Notes under the pieces: model-generated
What the model was told of the DNA's origin: nothing
Database searches by the model: none
The model's input: only the letters and a program-made list of their open reading frames with translations
NCBI GenBank assembly: GCA_964617385.1
Contig: CAZTYX010000008.1
Location: 1 to 35,200 of the forward strand
Direction: 5' to 3'
Origin: JADHMP01 sp964617385
Lineage (GTDB): Bacteria > Bacteroidota > Bacteroidia > Flavobacteriales > Flavobacteriaceae
DNA length: 35,200 nt
In this document: piece by piece, positions 1 to 6,652 of the stretch
How the letters are laid out: every line of letters begins with the position of its first letter
How positions within the stretch are numbered: the stretch's first letter is position 1
Program-made: the position numbers and the translations under genes

Positions 1-174
1 GGTTAAATGACCCAAGGTGTTTATGCCCACTACCCCTGATTTTAAAAAGCCCACTCGAACACTACTTTCCTCTTTTTTTCCTGGGCTGGTGTCAGGCGAT
101 AGGTGCTGGGCTATGGTAAATTGACAAACAAATAAATAGAAGAAAAGTGAAAAAACAATAGTTAAATGTTTCAT
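1..174 (-). CDS. Secreted protein of unknown function, N-terminal part only
   Basis: An ATG at 174 opens a frame that stays open to base 1, giving 58 residues; the rest lies outside the window. The first 23 residues form a clear Sec signal peptide: MKHL, then a hydrophobic run rich in F, L and V, ending TIAQ with likely cleavage near Ala22. The mature part begins with a polar Ser/Pro/Lys/Glu stretch and then a beta-strand-like segment (RVGFLKSGVVG). There is no lipobox, so the product is probably periplasmic or outer-membrane. The gene starts 13 bases after the stop of the Rieske-like lipoprotein gene on the same strand, which suggests one transcript. I do not recognise the family; the signal peptide and the open frame are the only evidence. 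Confidence 0.6.
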   Translation of the reverse strand, partial: MKHLTIVFSLFFYLFVCQFTIAQHLSPDTSPGKKEESSVRVGFLKSGVVGINTLGHLT

Positions 175-187
175 GGATTTCTATTTT

Positions 188-625
188 TTAATTGGAAATC
201 AATAATGCATCCCCTCTTTTTTCAATGCGATAAAAAAGCAAGCTATAGGGCGTTTTGGTTGTTGAAGCAGCATTGAGCAACTGTCCGGTGGCCAAGCTAT
301 ATTGATAGTCTTCACACGAACAAACGGCCAAAACCCCATCAATTGCTAAAGTGGAACACGATTGCACCGCATGATTGGGGCAGGTGGCTTCCCAAGCCAA
401 GAAAGTATTACCATTTAAATTAAAAACCATCACTCCATTTAAACCGATGCCTGGAAGAAGCATGCCACCACCGGCAAAATTCAAAGCATTATTTCCCGGA
501 AGACGCAAATTTAATTGATAATTAAAAGGCACGTTAGGCACATAAGGATTGGTTTCTATCCCTTGGGTAGAGCAGCTAAAAAGAAGCAGCCAAAAACCTC
601 TATAAATTTTATGCAACCGTCTCAT
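188..625 (-). CDS. Rieske-like lipoprotein with altered cluster ligands
   Basis: I chose the start at 625 (145 residues). An upstream in-frame ATG at 679 would add 18 non-hydrophobic residues, whereas 625 gives a basic n-region, a hydrophobic core and the lipobox LFSC with Cys18, typical of an exported lipoprotein. Residues 75-115 resemble the cluster-binding part of Rieske domains: CPNH at 82-85, Cys90, then CSCED at 102-106 followed by YSLATG. A canonical Rieske site is CxH plus CxxH. Here the first block is CxxH and the second lacks its histidine, so a standard [2Fe-2S] cluster is doubtful. From memory, similar proteins occur beside greA in other Flavobacteriia. The gene is divergent from greA. 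Lipoprotein export is well supported; metal binding and function are inference. Confidence 0.72.
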   Translation of the reverse strand: MRRLHKIYRGFWLLLFSCSTQGIETNPYVPNVPFNYQLNLRLPGNNALNFAGGGMLLPGIGLNGVMVFNLNGNTFLAWEATCPNHAVQSCSTLAIDGVLAVCSCEDYQYSLATGQLLNAASTTKTPYSLLFYRIEKRGDALLISN

Positions 626-630
626 TTTTG

Positions 631-638
631 TACCTTTA
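631..638 (+). promoter_or_regulatory. Possible -7 element for greA
   Basis: TACCTTTA matches the Bacteroidota -7 consensus TAnnTTTG at seven of eight positions and lies 56 bases before the greA ATG. No clear -33 TTTG sits at the usual distance. The same 8-mer precedes dxs and tag. Confidence 0.3.
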
Positions 639-694
639 CAAGCTATTATTTGGTGAGGAATAAAGTCCTTTCCTCCCATTAAAACGAAAAAGTT

Positions 695-1171
695 ATGAGT
701 AAAGTATCCTACTACACCGAAGAAGGCTTAAAAAAGTTGAGAGAGGAATTAAACCACCTCAAAGATGTGGAGCGCCCCAAAGCGTCGCAAGCCATTGCAG
801 AGGCTCGTGACAAAGGTGATTTAAGTGAAAACGCTGAATATGATGCGGCTAAAGAAGCCCAAGGCATGCTTGAAATGCAAATTGCTAAAATGGAAGAGGT
901 TTTGGCTAATGCCAGAATCATCAATGAATCTGAATTAGATACATCTAAGGTGTTAGTGCTATCCACTGTAAAGGTTAAAAACGAAGCCAATGGCGCTACC
1001 ATGAATTACACCCTTGTGGCCCAAAGCGAAGCCGATCTAAAAAGTGGAAAAATATCTGTAGATTCTCCTATTGGCAAAGGCCTCCTTGGAAAAAAGGTGG
1101 GTGAAAAAGCAGCCATTAGTGTGCCCAATGGCACCATCACACTTGAAATTTTATCCATATCTCGCGGCTAA
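695..1171 (+). CDS. greA: Transcription elongation factor GreA
   Basis: 158 residues, the normal length for the family. GreA enters the secondary channel of RNA polymerase and stimulates cleavage of backtracked transcripts, which restarts stalled complexes. The N-terminal coiled coil (about residues 1-75) carries the diagnostic tip RDKGDLSENAEY, with the acidic residues Asp42 and Glu45 at the place of the catalytic pair in E. coli GreA. The C-terminal FKBP-like domain contains the typical SPIGKGLLGKKVGE segment. The start is MSKVSYYTEEGL, matching family N-termini. The HIT gene begins one base after the stop, so the two are surely cotranscribed. Confidence 0.97.
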   Translation: MSKVSYYTEEGLKKLREELNHLKDVERPKASQAIAEARDKGDLSENAEYDAAKEAQGMLEMQIAKMEEVLANARIINESELDTSKVLVLSTVKVKNEANGATMNYTLVAQSEADLKSGKISVDSPIGKGLLGKKVGEKAAISVPNGTITLEILSISRG

Positions 1172-1172
1172 T

Positions 1173-1574
1173 ATGGCAAGTATTTTTTCTAAAATCATTG
1201 CCGGAGAAATCCCTTGTCACAAAGTGGCTGAAGATGAACATTGTTTTGCTTTTTTAGACATCAACCCCAATCAAACAGGACATACCCTTTGTGTGACCAA
1301 AAGGGAAGAAGATCAACTGTTGGATCTCTCCCAACAAGAATATGAAGCGTTGATGCTTTTTTCTAGAAAAGTAGGGCTTGCCATTCAGAAAACCATTCCA
1401 TGCAAACGCGTGGGTATGAGTGTTATTGGTTTGGAAGTGCCCCATGTGCATGTGCATTTAATACCACTTCAAAAAATGGCCGATGCAACTTTTCAATCCA
1501 AAGTAGAGGCCACTTCCGAAACATTAGCCTCTACCGCTGCAGCTATTGCTGAGGCGTTTCAAAAGCTAGATTAA
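1173..1574 (+). CDS. HIT family (histidine triad) hydrolase
   Basis: 133 residues. The histidine triad HVHVHLIP lies at 91-98 and the N-terminal SIFSKIIAGEIPCHKV block is typical of HinT/HIT proteins. Family members hydrolyse nucleoside phosphoramidates or related nucleotide conjugates, with the middle histidine as nucleophile. The frame extends upstream inside greA, but the ATG at 1173 gives the standard N-terminus (MASIFSKI) and sits one base after the greA stop, so I used it. The greA-HIT pair forms one compact unit. The gene meets the histidine kinase tail to tail with only two bases between stops and no visible terminator. The natural substrate cannot be read from the sequence. Confidence 0.93.
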   Translation: MASIFSKIIAGEIPCHKVAEDEHCFAFLDINPNQTGHTLCVTKREEDQLLDLSQQEYEALMLFSRKVGLAIQKTIPCKRVGMSVIGLEVPHVHVHLIPLQKMADATFQSKVEATSETLASTAAAIAEAFQKLD

Positions 1575-1576
1575 AA

Positions 1577-2734
1577 TTATTTTATAGGTAATAAAATTTG
1601 AAATTGGGTTCCTTTTCCCAAAAGCGTTTCTTTGATCCCAATTTTACCCTGATGATAATCGACAATAATCCGTTTGGCAAGTGAAAGGCCCAAACCCCAA
1701 CCTCTTTTTTTGGTTGAAAACCCGGGGTTAAAAATTTTAGCAACGTGTTCACTGTTGATGCCTGCGCCGGTGTCGGAAATCACAATTTCCACCTGTGCTC
1801 CTAAGGGGGCCACAGAAACACCCAACACCCCTTTCCCTTTCATGGCGTCTATGCCATTTTTAATCAAGTTTTCTAATGTCCAACTCAAAAGCTGTGCATT
1901 CAATGCAATTGGCAGGGGTGTCTCTGGCCAAGAAGTGTCAAAACGCACTTTTGTAGAGGTTCTTTTTTGAAGATAAGCTACTGATTGTTTCACCACGGCA
2001 ACGAGGTCTTCTTTTTTTAATTCAGGTAATGAACCCACTTTTGAAAAACGTTCTGAAATCACTTTGAGTCGATCCACATCCTTTTCAATTTCGAGAACGG
2101 CCATGGCCTCAGGATCTTTTTCTTTCAGTAAAGTAAGCCACCCCAAAATAGACGTAAGTGGTGTGCCAATTTGGTGGGCTGTTTCTTTGGCCATGGCAGC
2201 CCATAAACGATTTTGCTCAGCAATTTGCGCCGTTTTTAACACAAAATAAACCACCGCACCAAACAAGAAAAGAATCAGCAACAGGGCTAGGGGATAATAT
2301 TGCAATTTTTTAAGCACATCCGAATTGCCATAATACAATTTTTGATTAATCAGTAACGCTCCTGCTTCATCGTGATACTGAATTAATATGGGTGGGTTTT
2401 CATTTTTTATTCGGTTTAAAATAGCTTTTAAAGCCAACGAGTCATCCAAATTAGGATCCCAATCAATATTTCTAAATTGAAGAATGCGATCTGTTTCATC
2501 TACTTGAATCATGGGGTTTCCCACCGTTTGTTGCAAAATTTCAAAGGTTAAATTACTCAAGCTCGTGGTGGCAATAGATTCTTCTTGGGCCATGGCCCAC
2601 AGTTTCATTTTACGCCGTTCTTCATCCTGCATTTGTCGAAAAAGAACATTGGTGTTCCAAACAATGATGCCCACAATGGCAAAGGCTCCCCAAAGCCATC
2701 CATTTTTAACCTCATTTTTTAATCGACGAAACAA
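1577..2734 (-). CDS. Membrane sensor histidine kinase, orphan
   Basis: 385 residues. Two membrane segments (about 12-30 and 147-167) flank an extracytoplasmic region of about 115 residues with no recognisable sensor fold. The cytoplasmic part has an H-box with His187 (KETAHQIGTPL), an N-box (ENLIKNGIDAM, Asn293), a G1 box (DTGAGI, 321-326), and F/G2 boxes (GFSTKKRGWGLGL), so it should autophosphorylate on His187 and pass phosphate to a response regulator. No regulator gene is adjacent. The start is TTG at 2734: an in-frame stop lies at 2753-2755 and no ATG precedes the first membrane segment. The next in-frame ATG (Met35) would delete that segment. Signal and partner are unknown. Confidence 0.93.
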   Translation of the reverse strand: MFRRLKNEVKNGWLWGAFAIVGIIVWNTNVLFRQMQDEERRKMKLWAMAQEESIATTSLSNLTFEILQQTVGNPMIQVDETDRILQFRNIDWDPNLDDSLALKAILNRIKNENPPILIQYHDEAGALLINQKLYYGNSDVLKKLQYYPLALLLILFLFGAVVYFVLKTAQIAEQNRLWAAMAKETAHQIGTPLTSILGWLTLLKEKDPEAMAVLEIEKDVDRLKVISERFSKVGSLPELKKEDLVAVVKQSVAYLQKRTSTKVRFDTSWPETPLPIALNAQLLSWTLENLIKNGIDAMKGKGVLGVSVAPLGAQVEIVISDTGAGINSEHVAKIFNPGFSTKKRGWGLGLSLAKRIIVDYHQGKIGIKETLLGKGTQFQILLPIK

Positions 2735-2755
2735 AATACAGTGTGGTGTTTTTCA

Positions 2756-2763
2756 CGAAGATA
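2756..2763 (-). promoter_or_regulatory. Weak -7 element for the histidine kinase
   Basis: TATCTTCG on the minus strand matches TAnnTTTG at seven of eight positions, 21 bases before the TTG start of the kinase. No clear -33 box is seen. Confidence 0.25.
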
Positions 2764-2825
2764 AACGATTTAACACAATTGTATAAAAAGCCGTTTAGTG
2801 AACTTTTTTCCCTTAAAAGTTTTGC

Positions 2826-2833
2826 TATTTTTG
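2826..2833 (+). promoter_or_regulatory. -7 promoter element for the DUF3127 gene
   Basis: TATTTTTG is an exact match to TAnnTTTG and lies 20 bases before the ATG. A canonical -33 TTTG is not evident. Confidence 0.5.
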
Positions 2834-2853
2834 CGTCTATAAGAGCACTCATT

Positions 2854-3225
2854 ATGGAAATTTCCGGAAAAATTAAATGGATAGATGAAACCAAAACCTA
2901 TGGCACCAATGGTTTTCGCAAACGCGAAGTGGTGGTGACCACAGAAGAACAATATCCACAGCACATTTTGGTTGAATTTATTCAAGACAAATGCGACCTT
3001 TTAAACAGTCATCAAGTGGGTCAAAACGTAACCATTGGCATCAATTTAAGAGGCAGAGAATGGGTGAACCCTCAAGGAGAAACCAAATATTTTAATTCCA
3101 TTCAAGGGTGGCGCATAGAAGCCCAAGGAAGCCCTTCCAATGAAATGCCGCCCATGCCCCCACCCGAAGCATTTCAGCCCGCTGATGACGAAGCGAATGA
3201 GGTGGATGATGATTTACCCTTCTAA
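2854..3225 (+). CDS. DUF3127 protein with an SSB-like C-terminal tail
   Basis: 123 residues. The first 93 residues form a compact all-beta domain (MEISGKIKWIDETKTYGTNG onward, with WVNPQGETKYFNSI) matching the Bacteroidota family DUF3127, which I remember as OB-fold-like. A Pro/Met-rich linker (about 95-109) follows, then an acidic tail ending VDDDLPF. That ending is nearly identical to the SSB C-terminal tip, which in SSB recruits repair and replication proteins. The overall build (OB-like domain, flexible linker, acidic PF tip) copies SSB. A role in DNA repair or replication is inference. The start at 2854 follows a good -7 box. The stop overlaps the stop of the convergent tag gene by three bases. 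Confidence 0.85.
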   Translation: MEISGKIKWIDETKTYGTNGFRKREVVVTTEEQYPQHILVEFIQDKCDLLNSHQVGQNVTIGINLRGREWVNPQGETKYFNSIQGWRIEAQGSPSNEMPPMPPPEAFQPADDEANEVDDDLPF

Positions 3226-3800
3226 ATTTGTTGCACTTCAGAGTGCCTAAAACAACCTACAATATGGTCATTCACCATGCCAGTGGCCTGCATATGGGCA
3301 TAGACCACTGTGGGGCCAACAAATGTAAACCCACGTTGTTTTAAATCTTTACTAAAAGCCGCTGCCAAAGCAGTGCTTGCTGGAATTTCTTTTTCAGAAG
3401 CATGGTGATTCACTATTGGTTTGCCCTCAACAAATTGCCACATATAATGGGCAAAACTGCCCTCTCTTTCAATGGTTTTGAGAAATGCTTGGGCGTTGTT
3501 TACGGCCGCTTTTATTTTTAATCGATTTCGGACAATTCCTGCGTCTTGTTGCAATTGTTCCATTTTTTTTGAATCATATGAGGCCACTTTAGCATAGTCA
3601 AACCGATCAAAAGCCTGTCTAAAATTTTCACGCTTGCGCAAAATGGTGAGCCAACTCAAGCCCGCTTGAAAAGTTTCTAAAATTAAAAACTCAAATAACT
3701 TTTGATCATCATAAAGTGGCACACCCCACTCAGTATCGTGATAGTTTTCATAAAGCGAATCGCCAAGGCACCATGAACATCGGGGTTGGTTTTGTCTCAT
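3222..3800 (-). CDS. tag: DNA-3-methyladenine glycosylase I
   Basis: 192 residues from the ATG at 3800. Tag removes 3-methyladenine from alkylated DNA as the first step of base excision repair. All zinc ligands known from E. coli Tag have counterparts: the Cys in RCSW, the His in YHDTEWG, and the His and Cys in VNDHIVGC near the C-terminus. The QAGLSWLTILRKRENF block is diagnostic. A GTG directly before this ATG is a possible start, but the -7 box lies exactly four bases before the ATG, so I chose the ATG and predict a leaderless message. The gene follows the tsf terminator and its 3' end overlaps the DUF3127 gene. Confidence 0.96.
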   Translation of the reverse strand: MRQNQPRCSWCLGDSLYENYHDTEWGVPLYDDQKLFEFLILETFQAGLSWLTILRKRENFRQAFDRFDYAKVASYDSKKMEQLQQDAGIVRNRLKIKAAVNNAQAFLKTIEREGSFAHYMWQFVEGKPIVNHHASEKEIPASTALAAAFSKDLKQRGFTFVGPTVVYAHMQATGMVNDHIVGCFRHSEVQQI

Positions 3801-3804
3801 CACT

Positions 3805-3812
3805 TAAAGGTA
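3805..3812 (-). promoter_or_regulatory. -7 promoter element for tag, four bases from the ATG
   Basis: TACCTTTA on the minus strand, then AGTG, then ATG. It abuts the T-run of the tsf terminator, so the terminator hairpin occupies the place where a -33 box would be. The same 8-mer with the same spacing precedes dxs. Confidence 0.45.
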
Positions 3813-3844
3813 TAAAAAAACCCGTTTGATAATCAAACGGGTTT
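3813..3844 (-). terminator. Intrinsic terminator after tsf
   Basis: A perfect 13-base inverted repeat (3818-3830 with 3832-3844; core CCCGTTTGAT/ATCAAACGGG) is followed on the minus strand by seven T, counting those in the stem base. It lies 21 bases after the tsf stop and should end the ribosomal block before tag. Confidence 0.9.
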
Positions 3845-3865
3845 GTATATAGAGCGTTATTACGG

Positions 3866-4687
3866 CTATACTAAAGCCAAACGTTCAAAACTTGAAATGG
3901 ATAAAGAAGCATCTTCTGCCTTCACATATTGTGCCACAGAAACTTTATTATCCTTAATATAGTCTTGGTTGATGAGTGTATTGTCTTTAAAGAAACGTTT
4001 TAATTTTCCTTTGGCAATATTTTCTAGCATAGCTTCTGGTTTGCCTTCTTGACGCAATTGATCTTTGGCAATTTCAATTTCTTTTTCAACGACAGCAGCA
4101 TCAACACCATCTTCATCAAGGGCAATAGGATTCATTGCAGCCGCTTGCATGGCTACATTTTTTGCAACTTCACCAGATTTATCTCCGGCAGCAGAAAGTC
4201 CTACTAGCGCTGCAATTTTATTACCAGCATGAATATAAGCACCAACAAAAGGTGCTTCTACGCGTTTGAAACCGCCTATTTCAATTTTTTCACCAATAAT
4301 TCCGGTTTGCTCAATGAGTTTTTCAGCCACGGTCATTCCTCCAAAAGGAGCTGCCAAGAAAGAATCTAAGTTGTCGTGCTCCAATGCCAAGTCTGAAAGG
4401 TTATTGGCCAACTCTAAATACGATTCGTTTTTGGCCACAAAATCAGTTTCACAGTTCAAAGATACCAACACGCCAACATTTTGATCGGGATTCACTTTGG
4501 CTAATACAGCTCCTTCTGAAGAAGCTCTATCGGCGCGGTTTGCAGCTACTTTTTGTCCTTTTTTTCGCAATACTTCAACAGCTTTGTCAAAGTCGCCTTC
4601 TGCCTCAACAAGGGCTTTTTTACAATCCATCATGCCAGCACCAGTGGCCTGACGTAATTTATTTACTTCTGATGCAGTTATTTTCAC
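3866..4687 (-). CDS. tsf: Translation elongation factor Ts
   Basis: 273 residues, close to the usual 270-290. EF-Ts exchanges GDP on EF-Tu. The N-terminal UBA-like module (KLRQATGAGMMDCKKAL) and the core motif TDFVAKN (81-87), whose Asp and Phe contact EF-Tu, are intact. The start codon is GTG at 4687, supported by the strongly conserved N-terminus MKITASEVNKLR. It follows rpsB by 16 bases, the near-universal rpsB-tsf arrangement, and is closed by the strong hairpin at 3813-3844. Confidence 0.97.
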   Translation of the reverse strand: MKITASEVNKLRQATGAGMMDCKKALVEAEGDFDKAVEVLRKKGQKVAANRADRASSEGAVLAKVNPDQNVGVLVSLNCETDFVAKNESYLELANNLSDLALEHDNLDSFLAAPFGGMTVAEKLIEQTGIIGEKIEIGGFKRVEAPFVGAYIHAGNKIAALVGLSAAGDKSGEVAKNVAMQAAAMNPIALDEDGVDAAVVEKEIEIAKDQLRQEGKPEAMLENIAKGKLKRFFKDNTLINQDYIKDNKVSVAQYVKAEDASLSISSFERLALV

Positions 4688-4703
4688 AGTTGTTTTTTTT
4701 TAA

Positions 4704-5543
4704 TTATTCTTTATCGGTTGATTCTTCCTTAGTCTCCTCTGTTGCAGGGGCCTCTTCTGTTTCAGCGGCTTCCACTGCTGGCACTTCATCTTCGCCTTCC
4801 GTCATCGCAGCGGCCATGCCTTCAGCTTCTTCTGCCTCTTGACCTTCTTTTTCGTTTTTACGTGATTGTAAACCTTCTGCAATGGCGTCGGTAACGAGTC
4901 CTAAAATTTTACTAATAGACTTAGACGCATCGTCGTTAGAAGGAATCACATAATCAACATCTCTTGGGTCGGAGTTAGTGTCCACCATAGCAAAAATGGG
5001 GATGTTCAATTTTTGAGCTTCTTTTACCGCAATGTGTTCGCGGGTGGTATCCACAATAAAAATGGCTCCAGGAAGACGAGTCATTTCAGAAATAGACCCT
5101 AAGTTTTTTTCTAATTTGGCACGAAGTCGATCTACTTGTAAACGTTCTTTTTTAGAAAGTGTTTCAAAAGTACCGTCTTTTTTCATGCGGTCAATAGCGG
5201 CCATTTTTTTAACCGCTTTTCGGATGGTCACAAAATTAGTGAGCATACCACCAGGCCAGCGCTCAGTAATGTAGGGCATATTAACCTTTTGGGCATGCTC
5301 TGCAACAATGTCTTTTGCTTGTTTCTTGGTGGCAACAAACAAAATTTTTCTGCCAGAGGCAGCCAATTTGCTCAACGCTTTGTTAGCCTCATCAAGTTTG
5401 GCAACAGTTTTGTAAAGATTGAAAATGTGGATTCCGTTGCGCTCCATATAAATGTAGGGCGCCATGTTTGGATTCCATTTGCGGGTAAGGTGTCCAAAAT
5501 GAACTCCTGCTTTTAGAAGTTCATTAACATCTGTTTTTGTCAT
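4704..5543 (-). CDS. rpsB: 30S ribosomal protein S2, with acidic C-terminal tail
   Basis: 279 residues. The S2 body is clear: ELLKAGVHFGHLTRKWNPNM at the start, then KILFVATKKQAKDI, ERWPGGMLTNF and LPGAIFIVDTTREH. E. coli S2 has 241 residues. The extra length is a tail from about residue 228 that is almost only Glu, Ala, Thr and Lys and is probably disordered. Such tails are common in Bacteroidota S2, and the role is unknown. S2 binds late in 30S assembly with S1 and is known in other bacteria to regulate its own mRNA. Here a 140-base gap before the gene holds its own -7 box and paired repeats that could form alternative hairpins. Confidence 0.97.
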   Translation of the reverse strand: MTKTDVNELLKAGVHFGHLTRKWNPNMAPYIYMERNGIHIFNLYKTVAKLDEANKALSKLAASGRKILFVATKKQAKDIVAEHAQKVNMPYITERWPGGMLTNFVTIRKAVKKMAAIDRMKKDGTFETLSKKERLQVDRLRAKLEKNLGSISEMTRLPGAIFIVDTTREHIAVKEAQKLNIPIFAMVDTNSDPRDVDYVIPSNDDASKSISKILGLVTDAIAEGLQSRKNEKEGQEAEEAEGMAAAMTEGEDEVPAVEAAETEEAPATEETKEESTDKE

Positions 5544-5590
5544 AGTTTTTAGTTTACGTTCTCAAAGTGTAGCAACAAGATTTTAATCGT

Positions 5591-5628
5591 GTTTAGATGC
5601 TAAACTAACATCCGCCTTGGCGGTTTAG
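5591..5628 (-). promoter_or_regulatory. rpsB leader with mutually exclusive hairpins
   Basis: Read on the minus strand: CTAAAC (5628-5623), the self-pairing CCGCCAAGGCGG (5623-5612), GTTTAG (5605-5600), CAT, then CTAAAC (5596-5591). The central GTTTAG can pair with either flanking CTAAAC but not both. The element lies 47-85 bases before the rpsB ATG, a fitting place for feedback by S2. The repeats are plain in the sequence; the regulatory role is inference. Confidence 0.45.
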
Positions 5629-5674
5629 ACAACGGGTTAATAAATAAATGAACGGAGCTTTGCCGAAGCAAAAC

Positions 5675-5682
5675 CAAAAATA
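5675..5682 (-). promoter_or_regulatory. -7 promoter element for rpsB
   Basis: TATTTTTG on the minus strand, an exact TAnnTTTG match, ending one base after the rpsI stop codon. Transcription from here would start near 5670 and include the leader repeats at 5591-5628. No good -33 box is seen. Confidence 0.45.
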
Positions 5683-5683
5683 A

Positions 5684-6070
5684 TTATCGTTTCGAGAATT
5701 GAAATTTCTTTCTCGCTTTTTTCTGCCCGAATTTTTTTCGCTCTACCATTCTCGGATCACGTGTAAGCAATCCTTCGGGCTTGAGGGCAGCACGATGTTC
5801 TTCATTAAGTTTACACAACGCTCTAGAAATAGCCAATCGAACTGCTTCTGCTTGGCCGTTCACACCACCACCTTTCACCGTCACTTTAAGATCATAGGAT
5901 CCTGTTGTGTTGGTTAGTTCAAAAGGTTGTTCAATTTTATACTGTAACGTAGCTGTAGTAAAATAATTTTTGTACTCTTTCTGATTAACAGAAATGGCCC
6001 CTTTACCTTCTTGTAAATAAATGCGGGCTACTGAAGTTTTTCTTCGACCAATGGTGTGTGTAATTTCCAT
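5684..6070 (-). CDS. rpsI: 30S ribosomal protein S9
   Basis: 128 residues, normal for the family. Diagnostic blocks are IGRRKTSVARIYL near the N-terminus, the glycine-rich VKGGGVNGQAEAVRLAISRAL, and the basic tail ending RKKFQFSKR, whose last residues reach the P-site tRNA in the bacterial ribosome. The gene starts six bases after the rplM stop, the conserved L13-S9 pair. A C(TTCG)G hairpin lies 12-25 bases after its stop but lacks a T-run, so it is not an evident terminator. Confidence 0.97.
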   Translation of the reverse strand: MEITHTIGRRKTSVARIYLQEGKGAISVNQKEYKNYFTTATLQYKIEQPFELTNTTGSYDLKVTVKGGGVNGQAEAVRLAISRALCKLNEEHRAALKPEGLLTRDPRMVERKKFGQKKARKKFQFSKR

Positions 6071-6076
6071 AGATGA

Positions 6077-6529
6077 TTATAATTCGGTCAGGTTGATTGT
6101 CTTTGGATTTTGTGCTTCATGCGGATGATTGGCATCAGCATAAACTTTTAAATTGCGAAAAAGTGCTGCGCCAAGTTTGTTTTTAGGGAGCATACCTTTA
6201 ACAGCATTTTCCATAATCCGGGTTGGATTTTTGGCATGGGCTTGAGTGGCATTTAAAATACGCTGTCCTCCGGGGTAGCCCGTGTGACGAATATATTTCT
6301 TTTGTTCCCATTTATTTCCACTCAAAGATATATTGGCGGCGTTAACCACAATCACATTGTCTCCACAATCAACATGGGGTGTATAATTGGTTTTGTGTTT
6401 GCCTCTTAAAAGGTTGGCAATAAGGCTCGCCGATCTTCCTAACGGAAGGCCATTCACATCAATCATAACCCATTCTTTGTTAACGGTTGATGCATTGGCA
6501 GCAATAGTTTTATAACTTAATGTATTCAC
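6077..6529 (-). CDS. rplM: 50S ribosomal protein L13
   Basis: 150 residues. The L13 fold is clear from VNGLPLGRSASLIANLLRGKHK, the segment PHVDCGDNVIVVNA and the signature RHTGYPGG (81-88). L13 is an early assembly protein of the large subunit. The start codon is GTG at 6529, supported by the family N-terminus MNTLSYKT and the absence of a nearby in-frame ATG upstream. It is first in the rplM-rpsI-rpsB-tsf block, with an exact -7 box 45 bases upstream. Confidence 0.97.
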   Translation of the reverse strand: MNTLSYKTIAANASTVNKEWVMIDVNGLPLGRSASLIANLLRGKHKTNYTPHVDCGDNVIVVNAANISLSGNKWEQKKYIRHTGYPGGQRILNATQAHAKNPTRIMENAVKGMLPKNKLGAALFRNLKVYADANHPHEAQNPKTINLTEL

Positions 6530-6574
6530 AATTATATGTCTTTAATAGGATCTTCAAAATCCATTAACGGGCTG

Positions 6575-6582
6575 CAAATGTA
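6575..6582 (-). promoter_or_regulatory. -7 promoter element for rplM-rpsI
   Basis: TACATTTG on the minus strand is an exact TAnnTTTG match, followed by CA as in many flavobacterial promoters, 45 bases before the GTG start of rplM. The same octamer drives the tetR gene at 20753-20760. Confidence 0.6.
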
Positions 6583-6652
6583 CAATTATATATTTTTTCC
6601 TAAAATTTTATGCTATATTTTTTTGCCTATTTCGAAAGAAAAGCGTCTTATT

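Noticed and set aside
4384..4842. 152-codon open frame on the plus strand across tsf and rpsB
   Set aside because: Its Ser/Ala-rich end is the reverse image of the acidic rpsB tail; both genes on the other strand are certain.
5657..5674. C(TTCG)G hairpin after rpsI on the minus strand
   Set aside because: The five-base TTTGC/GCAAA stem has no following T-run and overlaps the expected rpsB start point, so I do not call it a terminator.
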